Assembly: GCA_963763135.1 (NCBI GenBank)
Contig: CAVXNJ010000012.1
Span: 1,054,001 to 1,118,000, forward strand
DNA: 64,000 bases
DNA from: JANMZO01 sp963763135
Lineage (GTDB): Bacteria; Actinomycetota; Acidimicrobiia; Acidimicrobiales; JANYDT01
Direction of reading: 5' to 3'
Shown here: positions 24,287 to 33,689 of the stretch, piece by piece
Layout: each line of letters starts with the position of its first letter
Numbering within the stretch: the first letter of the stretch is position 1
Made by a program: the position numbers and the translations under genes
The notes under the pieces: generated by a model
Seen by the model: only the letters and a program-made list of their open reading frames with translations
Databases searched by the model: none
Told to the model about the DNA's origin: nothing

Positions 24287-24686
24287 CTCTGAAGGTGATG
24301 CTGAATGCACCACCGTTGTTGTCGACTTTCTGGCACTGGGAGACGTGAATCCGGTAATCGCCTGCGATCGTGGGGTTCACGACCTTGCGCCCATTGCACG
24401 ACGCGTCGGCATCCGACGCGTCGTCACCACGTGGGTCGGTGATGAACACGGTTACCAGGCGACTGCCCGTGACTTGAAGCTTTTGACCTCTGCGCACCGC
24501 AATGACGTACTCGCGCTCCGAGTTCCGGTTCGCGAATCGACCCGAAACGGTCGCGGACACGGCGCCTCGCTTGAACTTGACCCTGATCACCGAAGCGTTG
24601 GCCACCGAGACGCTCATCGCCGTGGTGAGAATGATTGCGACGACGACGGAAGCCAGCCGGAACCGGCGTTGCTTTTCTCGATTCAT
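24276..24686 (-). CDS. Secreted protein with PPC-like beta domain
   Basis: 136 residues from the ATG at 24686 (GGAGGG just upstream). An N-terminal signal peptide is evident: basic MNREKQRRFR, a hydrophobic core LASVVVAIILTTA, then an Ala-rich cleavage region ending VANA. The mature part has a bacterial pre-peptidase (PPC)-like pattern: VIAVRRGQKLQVTGSRLV, then a pair of cysteines (ASCNGRK, SQCQ) that could form a disulfide, and GDYRIHV. Function unknown. Convergent with cysS. Confidence 0.65.
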   Translation of the reverse strand: MNREKQRRFRLASVVVAIILTTAMSVSVANASVIRVKFKRGAVSATVSGRFANRNSEREYVIAVRRGQKLQVTGSRLVTVFITDPRGDDASDADASCNGRKVVNPTIAGDYRIHVSQCQKVDNNGGAFSITFRVTG

Positions 24687-24804
24687 GGAACCCTCCGTTT
24701 CCGTGGACAAAGCCACCATACGCGGACGGGGACGCCCCTCTGCACATCAGGATCGCGCAAAGCGACACCGGGGGGCCGGGCCGGGCCGGTAGCCTTGACG
24801 CCCT

Positions 24805-27357
24805 ATGGCAGCGAGCGTTCCTGAGAAACCAACCCTTGACGGGGTCGAGAAGAAGTGGTCCGAAGCATGGGAGAACTCCGGCGTATACCGGTTCGACCGT
24901 ACGGCGACCCGCGACCAGGTGTACTCGATCGACACCCCACCCCCGACGGCTAGCGGGTCGCTGCACATCGGTCATGTTTTCAGTTACACCCACACCGATA
25001 CCATCGCCCGCTACCAGCGCATGCGCGGCAAGAAGGTGTTCTATCCGATGGGCTGGGACGACAACGGTCTGCCGACCGAGCGCCGCGTCCAGAACTACTA
25101 CGGCGTCTCCTGCGATCCGTCGCTTCCCTATGATCCCGATTTCCGGCCGCCGGCCGAACCGCCGAAGCAGGCGATTCCGATCAGCCGGCCGAACTTCATC
25201 GCCTTGTGCGATGAGCTGACCAAACAAGACGAGAAGACCTTCGAAGATCTGTTCCGCATCCTCGGATTGTCGGTCGACTGGGGCCTGCAGTACGCCACCA
25301 TCGATGCCCGGTCCCGTCGCGGATCGCAACGCGCCTTCCTGCGCAACCTCGCCCGCGGCGAGGCCTACTCGCAAGATGCTCCCACGCTCTGGGACGTCGA
25401 CTACAAGACAGCCGTTGCCCAGGCCGAACTCGAGGAGCGCGAACGTCCGGCCGCGTATCACGCACTCGCGTTCCACAAGGCCGACGGCAGTGGTGACATC
25501 GTCATCGAAACCACGCGGCCGGAACTGCTGGCTGCGTGTGTCGCCCTTGTGGCCCATCCCGACGACGAGCGCTTCAAGCCCTACTTCAACACCAACGTCC
25601 GCACGCCGCTCTTCGATGTCGACGTTCCCGTTCTCGCCCACCCACTCGCTCAGCCCGACAAGGGTTCCGGCGTCGCCATGATCTGCACGTTCGGCGACAC
25701 GACCGACGTCACCTGGTGGCGTGAGCTCAACCTGCCGACGCGGGCAATCGTCGGACGCGACGGACGCATCGTGTCCGACGCGCCAGCCGCGATCATAAGT
25801 GCACGTGGTATCGCGAACTACGGCGAGTTGGCCGGGAAGTCGGTCAAGCAGGCCCAGACCCGCATCGTCGAATTGCTGACCGAGAGCGGCGAGATGCTCG
25901 GCGAACCGAAAGCCATCAACCACCCGGTCAAGTTCTACGAGAAGGGCGACCGTCCGCTCGAGATCGTCGCGAGCCGTCAGTGGTACATCCGCAACGGCGG
26001 ACGCGAGGAAGCTGTCCGTGATGCCATGCAGGCTCGCGGCCGCGAACTCAACTGGGTTCCGGAGTTCATGTGGCACCGCTACGAGAACTGGGTCGGCGGC
26101 CTCAACGGAGACTGGTTGATTTCCCGTCAGCGGTTCTTCGGAGTTCCGATCCCGTTGTGGTACTCGCTGAATGCAGACGGTGAGCCGCAGTTCGACACGC
26201 CGCTCATCCCGGCCGAGGCGCGGTTGCCGATCGATCCGTCGACCGATGTGCCCGACGGGTACACCGAAGATCAGCGCGGCAAACCCGGTGGATTCACCGG
26301 TGACCCCGACGTTTTCGACACGTGGGCTACGTCGTCGCTGTCTCCGCAGATCGCCGGCGGGTGGGAAGACGACAACGATCTCTTCAACCGGATCTTCCCG
26401 ATGGACCTTCGCCCGCAGGGTCACGACATCATCCGCACGTGGCTGTTCTCGACGGTCGTTCGTTCGCACTTCGAGCACGGCAGCGTTCCGTGGACCACAG
26501 CCGCCCTCTCGGGCTGGATCCTCGACCCCGACCGCAAGAAGATGGGTAAATCCAAGGGCAATGCGGTCACCCCGCTCTCCATGTTGGAGGAACACGGCTC
26601 CGACGCGGTCCGCTACTGGTCCGCCAGCGGTCGACCAGGTGTTGACACGGCGCTCGACCCGGCGCAGATGAAGATCGGTCGCAAGCTCGCAATCAAGATG
26701 CTGAATGCCACGAAGTTCGTGCTTGGCATATTGGGCGAAACCGACGCGCCGCCGGCGTCGGCCATCACCGCACCGGTTGACCAGGCGCTCCTGAAGAAAC
26801 TAGGCGTGCTTATCGATGAGGCGACGAAGGCATTCGATTCCTACGACTACGCCCGGGCCCTCGAGAAGGCCGAGTCGTTCTTCTGGTTCTTCTGTGATGA
26901 CTACGTCGAACTCGTAAAGGGACGCGCCTACGGCCAGCAGGGCGAGGAGCCGATGGCCAGCGCCAAAGCGGCACTCGCCACAACACTCAGCGTTCTGCAG
27001 CGGTTGTTTGCCCCGATCGTCCCATTCGTGACCGAGGAGATCTGGTCGTGGTGGCAGACCGATTCGGTTCACGCCCAATCGTGGCCGAGCGCCGCCGACG
27101 TGGGCGCAGGTGCCAATGGCGACCTGCTCGTCCTCGACGTGGCCAGCGACACGCTCATGGCCGCTCGGCGGGCAAAGACCGAGGCGAAGCGTTCCATGCG
27201 AACGGAGATCTCGCTCATGACCGTGAGCGACTCGTCCGAACGACTTGCGGCGCTGCGACTCGTTGAAGCCGATCTCCGCGAGGCCGGTGGCATCACGACG
27301 CTCGAGGCCGCCGAGGGCGAGTCGGCCTACACCGTGACGCTGGCCGAACCGGCCTGA
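24805..27357 (+). CDS. valS: Valyl-tRNA synthetase
   Basis: 850 residues. HIGH motif exactly at 54-57 (GSLHIGHVFSYTHTD), KMSKS variant KMGKS at 579-583, editing domain in the middle (IVIETTRPELLAACVALVAH) and a C-terminal anticodon-binding helical domain. The DDNGLPTERRVQNYYGV segment is typical of the actinobacterial ValRS type. The C-terminal coiled coil of longer ValRS enzymes is short or absent. Charges tRNA-Val with editing of threonine. A PhyH gene follows 43 bp downstream. Confidence 0.95.
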   Translation: MAASVPEKPTLDGVEKKWSEAWENSGVYRFDRTATRDQVYSIDTPPPTASGSLHIGHVFSYTHTDTIARYQRMRGKKVFYPMGWDDNGLPTERRVQNYYGVSCDPSLPYDPDFRPPAEPPKQAIPISRPNFIALCDELTKQDEKTFEDLFRILGLSVDWGLQYATIDARSRRGSQRAFLRNLARGEAYSQDAPTLWDVDYKTAVAQAELEERERPAAYHALAFHKADGSGDIVIETTRPELLAACVALVAHPDDERFKPYFNTNVRTPLFDVDVPVLAHPLAQPDKGSGVAMICTFGDTTDVTWWRELNLPTRAIVGRDGRIVSDAPAAIISARGIANYGELAGKSVKQAQTRIVELLTESGEMLGEPKAINHPVKFYEKGDRPLEIVASRQWYIRNGGREEAVRDAMQARGRELNWVPEFMWHRYENWVGGLNGDWLISRQRFFGVPIPLWYSLNADGEPQFDTPLIPAEARLPIDPSTDVPDGYTEDQRGKPGGFTGDPDVFDTWATSSLSPQIAGGWEDDNDLFNRIFPMDLRPQGHDIIRTWLFSTVVRSHFEHGSVPWTTAALSGWILDPDRKKMGKSKGNAVTPLSMLEEHGSDAVRYWSASGRPGVDTALDPAQMKIGRKLAIKMLNATKFVLGILGETDAPPASAITAPVDQALLKKLGVLIDEATKAFDSYDYARALEKAESFFWFFCDDYVELVKGRAYGQQGEEPMASAKAALATTLSVLQRLFAPIVPFVTEEIWSWWQTDSVHAQSWPSAADVGAGANGDLLVLDVASDTLMAARRAKTEAKRSMRTEISLMTVSDSSERLAALRLVEADLREAGGITTLEAAEGESAYTVTLAEPA

Positions 27358-27400
27358 TCCGCAGAAGCCGGTCGTTGCAAGTGCCGGATAGATTTCTGGC

Positions 27401-28267
27401 ATGAGCAACGACCGAGGCGAGAGCCGCCGCACTCCAACTGCCTACACCGTCACCGACGAGGAGCGCGATCGTTTTCGCCGCGACGGGTATGTCCACCTGA
27501 CGGGCGTCCTCTCCGAGGATGAGGTAGACGAGATCGAGCGCGTCTACGACGCGTTCCTCCGCCGGGAAATCGCCGTCGAAGGCAAAGACTTCAACGACAT
27601 GACGACGGGCGAGCATGGGACCGATCCCAAGGGCTACGCGATCGTCAACGTCATGCTCCCCCGTCGCTACTACCCACAATGGCAGGGCAACGTTTTCGAA
27701 CTCCGGGCCCGCTCCATCGCCGAGCAGTTGTGCGGCGAGGGCATGACGATTGACTTCGACCAACTCCTCGCGAAGAGCCCGAACAAACCCGAGGCGGTCT
27801 TTCACTGGCACCAGGACCAGGCCTATTGGATCGACACCGACGACCGCCGTACCGCGACGTGCTGGCTGGCGGTCGAGGACTCGACGTTGGAGAACGGCTG
27901 CATGCAGTTTCTCGCCGGCAGTCACCACGAGCCGGTCCGCCCGCACCGGCCACTGCATGAGGATCGCACCAAGAGCCACACGCTTCTCACCGACCTGCGC
28001 GACGGCGACGTTGTCACGCCGGTGCCGATTCGACGGGGTGACATCACGGTCCACAACGAAGGCGTGGTGCACAGCTCCGGAGGCAACAACAGCAGCGACA
28101 GTTACCGCAAGGCCTACATCGTCGCGCTTCGCAGCGCGTCGACAGTCGAAAAGGAACGGGCCCTTGGTTTCACCCATTCACACAACGATGCCACCGATGT
28201 ACTGAATCAGGTCGACGGACTGCTCGTAGGTGGCGCTACCGAAACTCAGGAATCGCCCAAAGCCTGA
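27401..28267 (+). CDS. Phytanoyl-CoA dioxygenase (PhyH) family protein
   Basis: 288 residues. Fe(II)/2-oxoglutarate dioxygenase motifs: HxD in FHWHQDQAYW, distal His in TVHNEGVVHSSGGN, and an Arg-containing strand RKAYIVALR for 2-oxoglutarate. The N-terminus RFRRDGYVHLTGVLSEDE is typical of the family. Distinct from the PhyH at 3732. Substrate unknown. It is followed by a strong intrinsic terminator. Confidence 0.85.
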   Translation: MSNDRGESRRTPTAYTVTDEERDRFRRDGYVHLTGVLSEDEVDEIERVYDAFLRREIAVEGKDFNDMTTGEHGTDPKGYAIVNVMLPRRYYPQWQGNVFELRARSIAEQLCGEGMTIDFDQLLAKSPNKPEAVFHWHQDQAYWIDTDDRRTATCWLAVEDSTLENGCMQFLAGSHHEPVRPHRPLHEDRTKSHTLLTDLRDGDVVTPVPIRRGDITVHNEGVVHSSGGNNSSDSYRKAYIVALRSASTVEKERALGFTHSHNDATDVLNQVDGLLVGGATETQESPKA

Positions 28268-28306
28268 TCGAGACTCAAGAAAGAATGATCGAGACTCAAG
28301 AACGAA

Positions 28307-28346
28307 CTACGTGTGCCTACGGTTTTTGTAGGCGTACGTAGTTTTC
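28307..28346 (+). terminator. Intrinsic terminator after the PhyH gene
   Basis: A 14-bp stem (CTACGTGTGCCTAC with GTAGGCGTACGTAG, two G-T wobbles), a 7-nt T-rich loop and a TTTTC tail. Just upstream is a direct repeat TGATCGAGACTCAAGAA (two copies, about 28266-28304). Confidence 0.8.
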
Positions 28347-28365
28347 TTCGTCAGTTTTTAGTCAA

Positions 28366-29028
28366 TCACGGCTTCTTCGTTGTCGAAGGAGAGGGCGCCT
28401 TCCCGGCCTTGGTTGTGGAGGAGGACTTGCCTCCCGACGCGACGCCCGTAGTGCTGGACGACGGTGACGTTCGAAGGGCGATCGTTCCGTTGACGTCCTT
28501 GACTACGAACGTGTAGTTCTGAGGTGTTCCGGCAACCGTAACCGTACATACGATCGTCGAATTCGGTTCTTGAACAGCGACGACGCCTTTGCCGCACACG
28601 ATCTTCGCCTCGGCGGCCTCCTTCTCGTCGAGGTTGTCGCGCACGAACCCCACGACCTTGGTGAGATCGATGATGGCGCGGGCCGGCGAGATCTTGTATA
28701 CACCGCTCTTCAGGAATCCGCCCTCGCTCACGACAACCGTGTAGGGGGCCGACACCCCTTCGATCTGAACTGTGCAGGTGTAGGTACCTATGGGGACCTT
28801 CTTTTGCACGCCGGCCAGTTTCGCCGGGCAGGTGGCCGGCCCGACTTTGAGCTTCGGGGCTGCACCCTGTTGGACCGAGACGATCTTCGCCTCGATCTCC
28901 TTCTTCAGATCCGGGGCCTCAGCGGCCGACACCTGCGACACGAGACCAACCAACGAAGTCTGGAAAACGCTCAGGACACCGAGAACCAAGGCGACCCGAC
29001 GTTTGCCGCGACCAGAAAATCCGAACAT
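28366..29028 (-). CDS. Secreted protein with two DUF4333-like domains
   Basis: 220 residues from the ATG at 29028. A signal peptide (GKRRVALVLGVLSVFQTSLV ending near VSA-AEA) precedes two tandem ~80-residue repeats. Each has a conserved Cys and a CTV core (TYTCTVQIEG and STIVCTVTVAG), characteristic of DUF4333 domains in actinobacterial exported proteins. The C-terminus is a Ser/Thr/Lys-rich disordered tail (SSSTTKAG, STTKKP). Probably cell-surface; role unknown. Confidence 0.75.
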   Translation of the reverse strand: MFGFSGRGKRRVALVLGVLSVFQTSLVGLVSQVSAAEAPDLKKEIEAKIVSVQQGAAPKLKVGPATCPAKLAGVQKKVPIGTYTCTVQIEGVSAPYTVVVSEGGFLKSGVYKISPARAIIDLTKVVGFVRDNLDEKEAAEAKIVCGKGVVAVQEPNSTIVCTVTVAGTPQNYTFVVKDVNGTIALRTSPSSSTTGVASGGKSSSTTKAGKAPSPSTTKKP

Positions 29029-29284
29029 AGCAACCTCAGGGGGAAGTGGGAGAGGATGAACAAACATACTGGCGCATCGAAGGCCCGCTGTTCAGAATCC
29101 CATTGATGTAATCAGATCATTCGAATCGGCGTTCGACGAACGGGGGCTGAACACAGATAGCGCTATGAACACATACTGAATTTCATGGCTATGCTCTGCG
29201 CCTTGTTGTAATCACAGCCGTAGTCACAACAGCGCTTCCCAACACCATTTTCATTCAATCTCGTTTTCGCAGGAGTCCTCTTAC

Positions 29285-29731
29285 ATGAGCGGTCAAGGAT
29301 CAGTTGCAACCCCAGGGAGCGCAGGCTTTCTGATGTGGAGAGCCACCAATGCGTGGCAGCGAGCCCAGCGTGCCGCGCTGGACTCCGTGGGGCTCACACA
29401 TGTCCAGTACGCATTGCTCGCCACACTCGCCGGCGACGACGCCCGCAAAGGGTTGTCCCAAGCCGAGATCAGTGCCCGCTCCGGGGTTGACCCAATGACC
29501 ACTTCGCAGGTGATCCGTAACTTGGCCGAGCAGGGCCACGTCGCTCGCACCACCAGCACCGAAGACAAGCGAGCCCAGCGGGTCGTGCTCACCACGACCG
29601 GGCGGGCACTTACCCGCAAGGCCCAGCCGAAGGTGGAAAAGACCGACAACGACTTCTTTGCCGTCGCAGGCAAGAACCTCCCCGCCATCACAGCTGCACT
29701 CGCAGCGCTGGCCGGCGTCGAGCAGGCCTAA
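29285..29731 (+). CDS. MarR-family transcriptional regulator
   Basis: 148 residues with a full MarR winged HTH: LTHVQYALLATLAGD, then SQAEISARSGVDPMTTSQVI as recognition helices and EDKRAQRVVLTTTGRAL in the wing. An AGGAG lies 7-8 nt upstream of the ATG. No adjacent obvious target; 256 bp of non-coding sequence lie upstream and it may be autoregulated. Confidence 0.92.
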   Translation: MSGQGSVATPGSAGFLMWRATNAWQRAQRAALDSVGLTHVQYALLATLAGDDARKGLSQAEISARSGVDPMTTSQVIRNLAEQGHVARTTSTEDKRAQRVVLTTTGRALTRKAQPKVEKTDNDFFAVAGKNLPAITAALAALAGVEQA

Positions 29732-29777
29732 CCAACAAGTCCAGGGGCACCACCGGACCAGCCCCTGCGTCCTCTCT

Positions 29778-29801
29778 GCACCCACCCGTACGGGTGGGTG
29801 C
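29778..29801. terminator. 24-bp perfect palindrome after the MarR gene
   Basis: Arms GCACCCACCCGT and ACGGGTGGGTGC with no spacer. Could be a terminator stem without a T-tail or an operator for the following wHTH gene. Confidence 0.45.
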
Positions 29802-29959
29802 GGTCGCGTCCGGACCCGGTCGTGTCGCCAGGCAGGTGATCGGAGCGGGAAACGCCGGCCACTATGCAGACAGCAGAAACATGCAGTACTTTTCATGATT
29901 CCGCCGTTTGTTAACGAGGCCGACCGATGGCGGGTAGAGGTTAGAAGGGAAGCACCCCA

Positions 29960-30271
29960 GTGGAACAGGACCAACGCTCGTGGACATTTCTGTCAAACCA
30001 CGCGCACGTACTTGTTTGCATCGCCCAGGAGGCAGACATCCGCATCCGCGACATAGCGCTTCGGGTCGGGATCACTGAGCGAGCGGCGTCAAGCATCGTC
30101 GCCGACCTCGAACGTGACGGATACCTGACCCGGGTCAAGGTGGGCCGAAACAACGAGTACGTCGTGCACGGGTCGCAACCGCTGCGGCACCCGGTCGAGC
30201 AACACCACCAGATTGGGGAACTGCTCCAACTCCTAGGGCCGATCGCCGCCACTTCGACTTCGTCGTCGTAA
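29960..30271 (+). CDS. Small winged-helix regulator (MarR/ArsR-like)
   Basis: 103 residues from a GTG at 29960. IRIRDIALRVGITERAASSI followed by VADLERDGYLTRVKVGRNNE forms a classic winged HTH with a basic wing. The N-terminal WTFLSNHAHVLVCIAQ helix is typical of the type found as stand-alone methanogen/actinobacterial regulators. Its stop overlaps the ATG of the MenC-like gene (TAATG), so the two are co-translated. Confidence 0.8.
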   Translation: MEQDQRSWTFLSNHAHVLVCIAQEADIRIRDIALRVGITERAASSIVADLERDGYLTRVKVGRNNEYVVHGSQPLRHPVEQHHQIGELLQLLGPIAATSTSSS

Positions 30272-31416
30272 TGACCCAGCCGGCTCCTTCGGTGACCGAC
30301 GGGATTGCATTCAGTCCACCCGACGCCATCGTTCTCCATCGAGTGGTGATGCCGATGCGGGCGCCGTTTGCAGCGGCGCATGGGGTGGAGCACAACAAGC
30401 ACGCCACGATCGTCGAAGTTCAGCGGGACGGGCTGTCCGGTTGGGGCGAGTGTGCCGCGCTGGAGCATCCTACGTACACAGAGGAGTTCGCCGACGGGGC
30501 CTACACCGCTCTGCGCTCCACGATCGCTCCGGCGGCCTTTCAGGGCCCGCTCTGGCGAGATTCGACACCGCGAAACCCGATGGCGAAAGCCGGTTTGGAG
30601 ATTGCGCTGCTCGACCGGGAACTTCGTGGTCGAAACGCCTGCCTTGCCGATCACCTCTCGACGATCACCGGGTCCCCGACGAGGCCACGCGTGCCGGCCG
30701 GCTTGTCGCTGGGAATTACTCACGACCTCGATGCGCTCGTCGAAAGAATTAGCGGAGCCTTAGCTGAGGGGTATCAGCGAATTCGGCTGAAGATCGATCG
30801 GAACTGGGATCACGAGCCGCTTTCGGCAGTGCGGGGCGCATTCCCTTCAGCCGTGCTCCAGGCCGACGCCAACGGCTCGTACACCTCGCTCGATACGGAT
30901 CGTCTCCGCGAGCTTGAACGCTACGAACTCCTGATGATCGAGCAACCGCTCCCGACCGGAGACATCGAGGGCCACGCGGCGCTGGCTCGGGTGCTGAACA
31001 TTCCGGTGTGTCTCGACGAACCAATCGTAAGTGCGCAGACGGCCGAAGACGTTCTCCGGCGAAAGGCGGCGTCAGTGATCAACATCAAGGTGGCCAGACT
31101 GGGTGGACTCCGCCCGACGCTCGACACACTTCACGTCTGTCGGACGCTCGGGGCCGGGGCGTGGTGCGGGGGCATGCTCGATACCGGCGTCGGGCGGGCG
31201 GTCAACATCGCGTTGGCGGCGTTGGATGGCTTCACCTCTCCGGGCGACATCGCAGCTACCGACCGCTATTTCGATCGCGACATCATCACCACCCGATTCG
31301 TCGTCTCCGACGGATACATCGATGTGCCACGCGGCGTCGGCATCGGCGTCGACGTCGACCGCGAGGCCTTGGCCGCTTTCACCACAAACCGAACGGAACT
31401 TCGCCCGCATCAGTAG
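30271..31416 (+). CDS. menC: o-Succinylbenzoate synthase / N-acylamino acid racemase family (enolase superfamily)
   Basis: 381 residues. Enolase-superfamily features: capping domain to ~125, catalytic Lys pair in RIRLKID, metal ligands Asp (QADANGSY), Glu (MIEQPL) and Asp-Glu (CLDEPI), and catalytic Lys in NIKVARLGG. This is the MenC2/NSAR type. In menaquinone synthesis it dehydrates SHCHC to o-succinylbenzoate. No other men genes are in the window and it is coupled to a regulator, so a racemase role is also possible. The symbol is tentative. Confidence 0.8.
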   Translation: MTQPAPSVTDGIAFSPPDAIVLHRVVMPMRAPFAAAHGVEHNKHATIVEVQRDGLSGWGECAALEHPTYTEEFADGAYTALRSTIAPAAFQGPLWRDSTPRNPMAKAGLEIALLDRELRGRNACLADHLSTITGSPTRPRVPAGLSLGITHDLDALVERISGALAEGYQRIRLKIDRNWDHEPLSAVRGAFPSAVLQADANGSYTSLDTDRLRELERYELLMIEQPLPTGDIEGHAALARVLNIPVCLDEPIVSAQTAEDVLRRKAASVINIKVARLGGLRPTLDTLHVCRTLGAGAWCGGMLDTGVGRAVNIALAALDGFTSPGDIAATDRYFDRDIITTRFVVSDGYIDVPRGVGIGVDVDREALAAFTTNRTELRPHQ

Positions 31417-31444
31417 GAATGGTCATAGCTTCCACGGGACCCGA

Positions 31445-32875
31445 CTACATCACCCGATCGAGCATCCACGAGCGAACGCGTGGCCGGTGTCCCCGACCCT
31501 CTGCCTGATCGACCGATCCCGTGAGCCGCTCGGCGGAGCGAACCCCGAGGATTCGCAGAGGCTCGGGTTCCCAGTTTGGTGATCGATGGCCGACCCACGG
31601 GAGTCGGGTACGAGCGGTGTCGTGCCCGAGAATGAGATCGGCGAGCGTCTGCCCGGCGAGGTACGTGGCACCGACTCCATCGCCAACATATCCCCCGGCC
31701 CAGGCCAACCCGGTCGCGCGTTCGAGCCCGACGCCGGCCGTCCAGTCGCGCGGCACTCCGAGAACTCCACCCCAACGGTGGGTGATTGCCGCTGTCGAAA
31801 GCACCGGAAAAAGTTCGACGAGAGCCTCCCGCAGTTTGCTATGTGCACTTATGTTGTCGGCATACCTGTCGTCAGTCTTCGAGCCAAACTGGTACGGAGC
31901 CCCACGTCCTCCGAATGCAATGCGATCGTCACTGGTCCGCTGGGCGTAGATCACCAGCCCGCGACCATCGCTGAATGTAAACCGCTTCGACCAGCCGATG
32001 TCGCGCCAGACGGTCGCGTTCAGAGGTTCGGTGGCGATCATCAACGAAAAGACGGGAAGCATCGCCCGTCGCATCCCTGGAAGCTCGGGCGTGTAACCCT
32101 CAGTCGCTCGGACCACAAACGCGGACCGCACGGTTCCCTGTCGCGTAATCACACGTCTCGGGGCAATAGTAAGTGCACGTGTGTTTTCGAAGATCTGAAC
32201 CCCGACCTCTTCACATGCGGAAGCGAGCGCGTCGACCAACCGGCGAGGGTTCACCGCCGCGCAGTGAGGCGTGAAATAGCCACCGAAGACGGATGACATC
32301 GACACAAGCGGCCTGACCTCGTCGGGTGTCAGCCACCGCAGATCGTCTTCCGACATCCCGACAGCGTGATGATCGCGAACATAGCGTTTGAGCCGTTCCG
32401 CTTGGAATGGTGATCGGGCGACCTGAAGCTGGCCTTCGTGTGCGAAGTGCGCGTCGGGGCCGTGTCGTTTCGCGAACGAACCGATCTCGCGGACCGCGTC
32501 AACCATTGCATGGTGAACGGCCTTCGCCGCGTCGATGCCGTGCACCGCGGCAACCTCCGAGATTGAACTTGGTAACGCAGTCTGCACCCACCCGCCGTTG
32601 CGACCCGATGCTCCGAACCCAACATGGTTCGCCTCCAGCACCGCGACCCGAACTTGCGGTTCGGACTGCTTCAGTTGCCATGCCGTCCAGAGTCCGGTGA
32701 AGCCGCCGCCCACGATGCACACATCGACATCGGTATCACCCAGCAACGGGGGACGTGGCGCGCCAACGTGATCATCAGACCACAGACAGCGGAACGGTAC
32801 CGCGGCCATCGAAGGCGACGGCGGAGCGGAGAGAGGTGACGACGCCCCGACTGATCCGGCGAGTTCCATCGACAC
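31445..32875 (-). CDS. FAD-dependent oxidoreductase (DAO family)
   Basis: 476 residues. The dinucleotide-binding motif is CIVGGGFTGLWTAWQL, followed by ASGRNGGWV, the signature of the D-amino-acid-oxidase/gamma-glutamylputrescine oxidase branch (PuuB/DadA-like). The C-terminus GYVGDGVGATYLAGQTLADL is the matching second FAD-contact region. Probably oxidises an amine or amino acid. The first ~22 residues are poorly conserved and a Met at ~32809 may be the true start. Convergent with the MenC-like gene. Confidence 0.85.
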   Translation of the reverse strand: MSMELAGSVGASSPLSAPPSPSMAAVPFRCLWSDDHVGAPRPPLLGDTDVDVCIVGGGFTGLWTAWQLKQSEPQVRVAVLEANHVGFGASGRNGGWVQTALPSSISEVAAVHGIDAAKAVHHAMVDAVREIGSFAKRHGPDAHFAHEGQLQVARSPFQAERLKRYVRDHHAVGMSEDDLRWLTPDEVRPLVSMSSVFGGYFTPHCAAVNPRRLVDALASACEEVGVQIFENTRALTIAPRRVITRQGTVRSAFVVRATEGYTPELPGMRRAMLPVFSLMIATEPLNATVWRDIGWSKRFTFSDGRGLVIYAQRTSDDRIAFGGRGAPYQFGSKTDDRYADNISAHSKLREALVELFPVLSTAAITHRWGGVLGVPRDWTAGVGLERATGLAWAGGYVGDGVGATYLAGQTLADLILGHDTARTRLPWVGHRSPNWEPEPLRILGVRSAERLTGSVDQAEGRGHRPRVRSWMLDRVM

Positions 32876-32957
32876 ACACTACGACTGGGCCGCTACGTCT
32901 CCGCGTGGAAGCGAGTGCGATGGGTCCAGGTTGGGCTGCCACTGGCCGAGGGACCGG

Positions 32958-33590
32958 TCAGGAACTGACTCCGGAAACACCGAACGGAAACTGATACAGG
33001 TCAATTCCTCGCGACTCCCACACCGTCTGACCGGTAGGAAGCCGACGGGCCTTCAACCGGATCGGTCCCGAACCGAACGGATTGGGTATCGCCTTCTGAA
33101 ATTCGGCCGCCGCTTCGCTGCTGTCATAGAACTGGTGGGGAAGCGGTTGGATGAGCGACAACCGGTCCCGCCACGCGGTCACCTGATCGACCGCCATCTG
33201 CGGGCTCACCTGAGCGAGAAGGTATTCCGACGATCCCGGTTCCGGCACCGGAACCAACCGGTAACTGCCGATGAGTTGGCTGTGGTCAGCCGATCGATGG
33301 ACCGTCCATAGCGCCTCTGCCCGGAGTGTGGGATACAACGCGTGGAACTGCCATTCCGACGACCGCCCGTCGGCTTCAACGGCGTCGCTGAGAATAAGGA
33401 ACAGACGGGCGTCGGGACCCCAGGAGGCAATATGGGGCCATACGGCTTTCGTTGCCTCTCCTGCGGTCGGTCGGTGGTTACCTTCGGCCAACACGACACT
33501 CGCGGAGATCGTCGAAACCAGTGGCTTGGTGATATCTAATGCTGGAGCCGTTGAACTCGGCTTTTTTCGAAACAGACCCATTGGTGTCAA
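32958..33590 (-). CDS. Hypothetical protein
   Basis: 210 residues, soluble, no signal peptide. Visible features: basic start MGLFRKKPS, then LFLILSDAVEADGRSSEWQF and a segment on Trp/His-rich strands. No family recognised. Codon-position GC looks like the neighbouring genes, and the frame is continuous. It lies between the FAD oxidoreductase and siroheme synthase on the same strand. Confidence 0.6.
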   Translation of the reverse strand: MTPMGLFRKKPSSTAPALDITKPLVSTISASVVLAEGNHRPTAGEATKAVWPHIASWGPDARLFLILSDAVEADGRSSEWQFHALYPTLRAEALWTVHRSADHSQLIGSYRLVPVPEPGSSEYLLAQVSPQMAVDQVTAWRDRLSLIQPLPHQFYDSSEAAAEFQKAIPNPFGSGPIRLKARRLPTGQTVWESRGIDLYQFPFGVSGVSS

Positions 33591-33689
33591 ACCCTCTTCG
33601 TTGTGTCACTTCATCGACCTTCGAGGCGACGACCTTAAGGAATTTGCCTAGACCAATGCCCTGCGTTCCGCTCGATCGTGAATGGTGGT

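Noticed and set aside
24424..26595. 723-codon minus-strand open frame
   Set aside because: Antisense shadow of valS, a common artefact in high-GC coding sequence.
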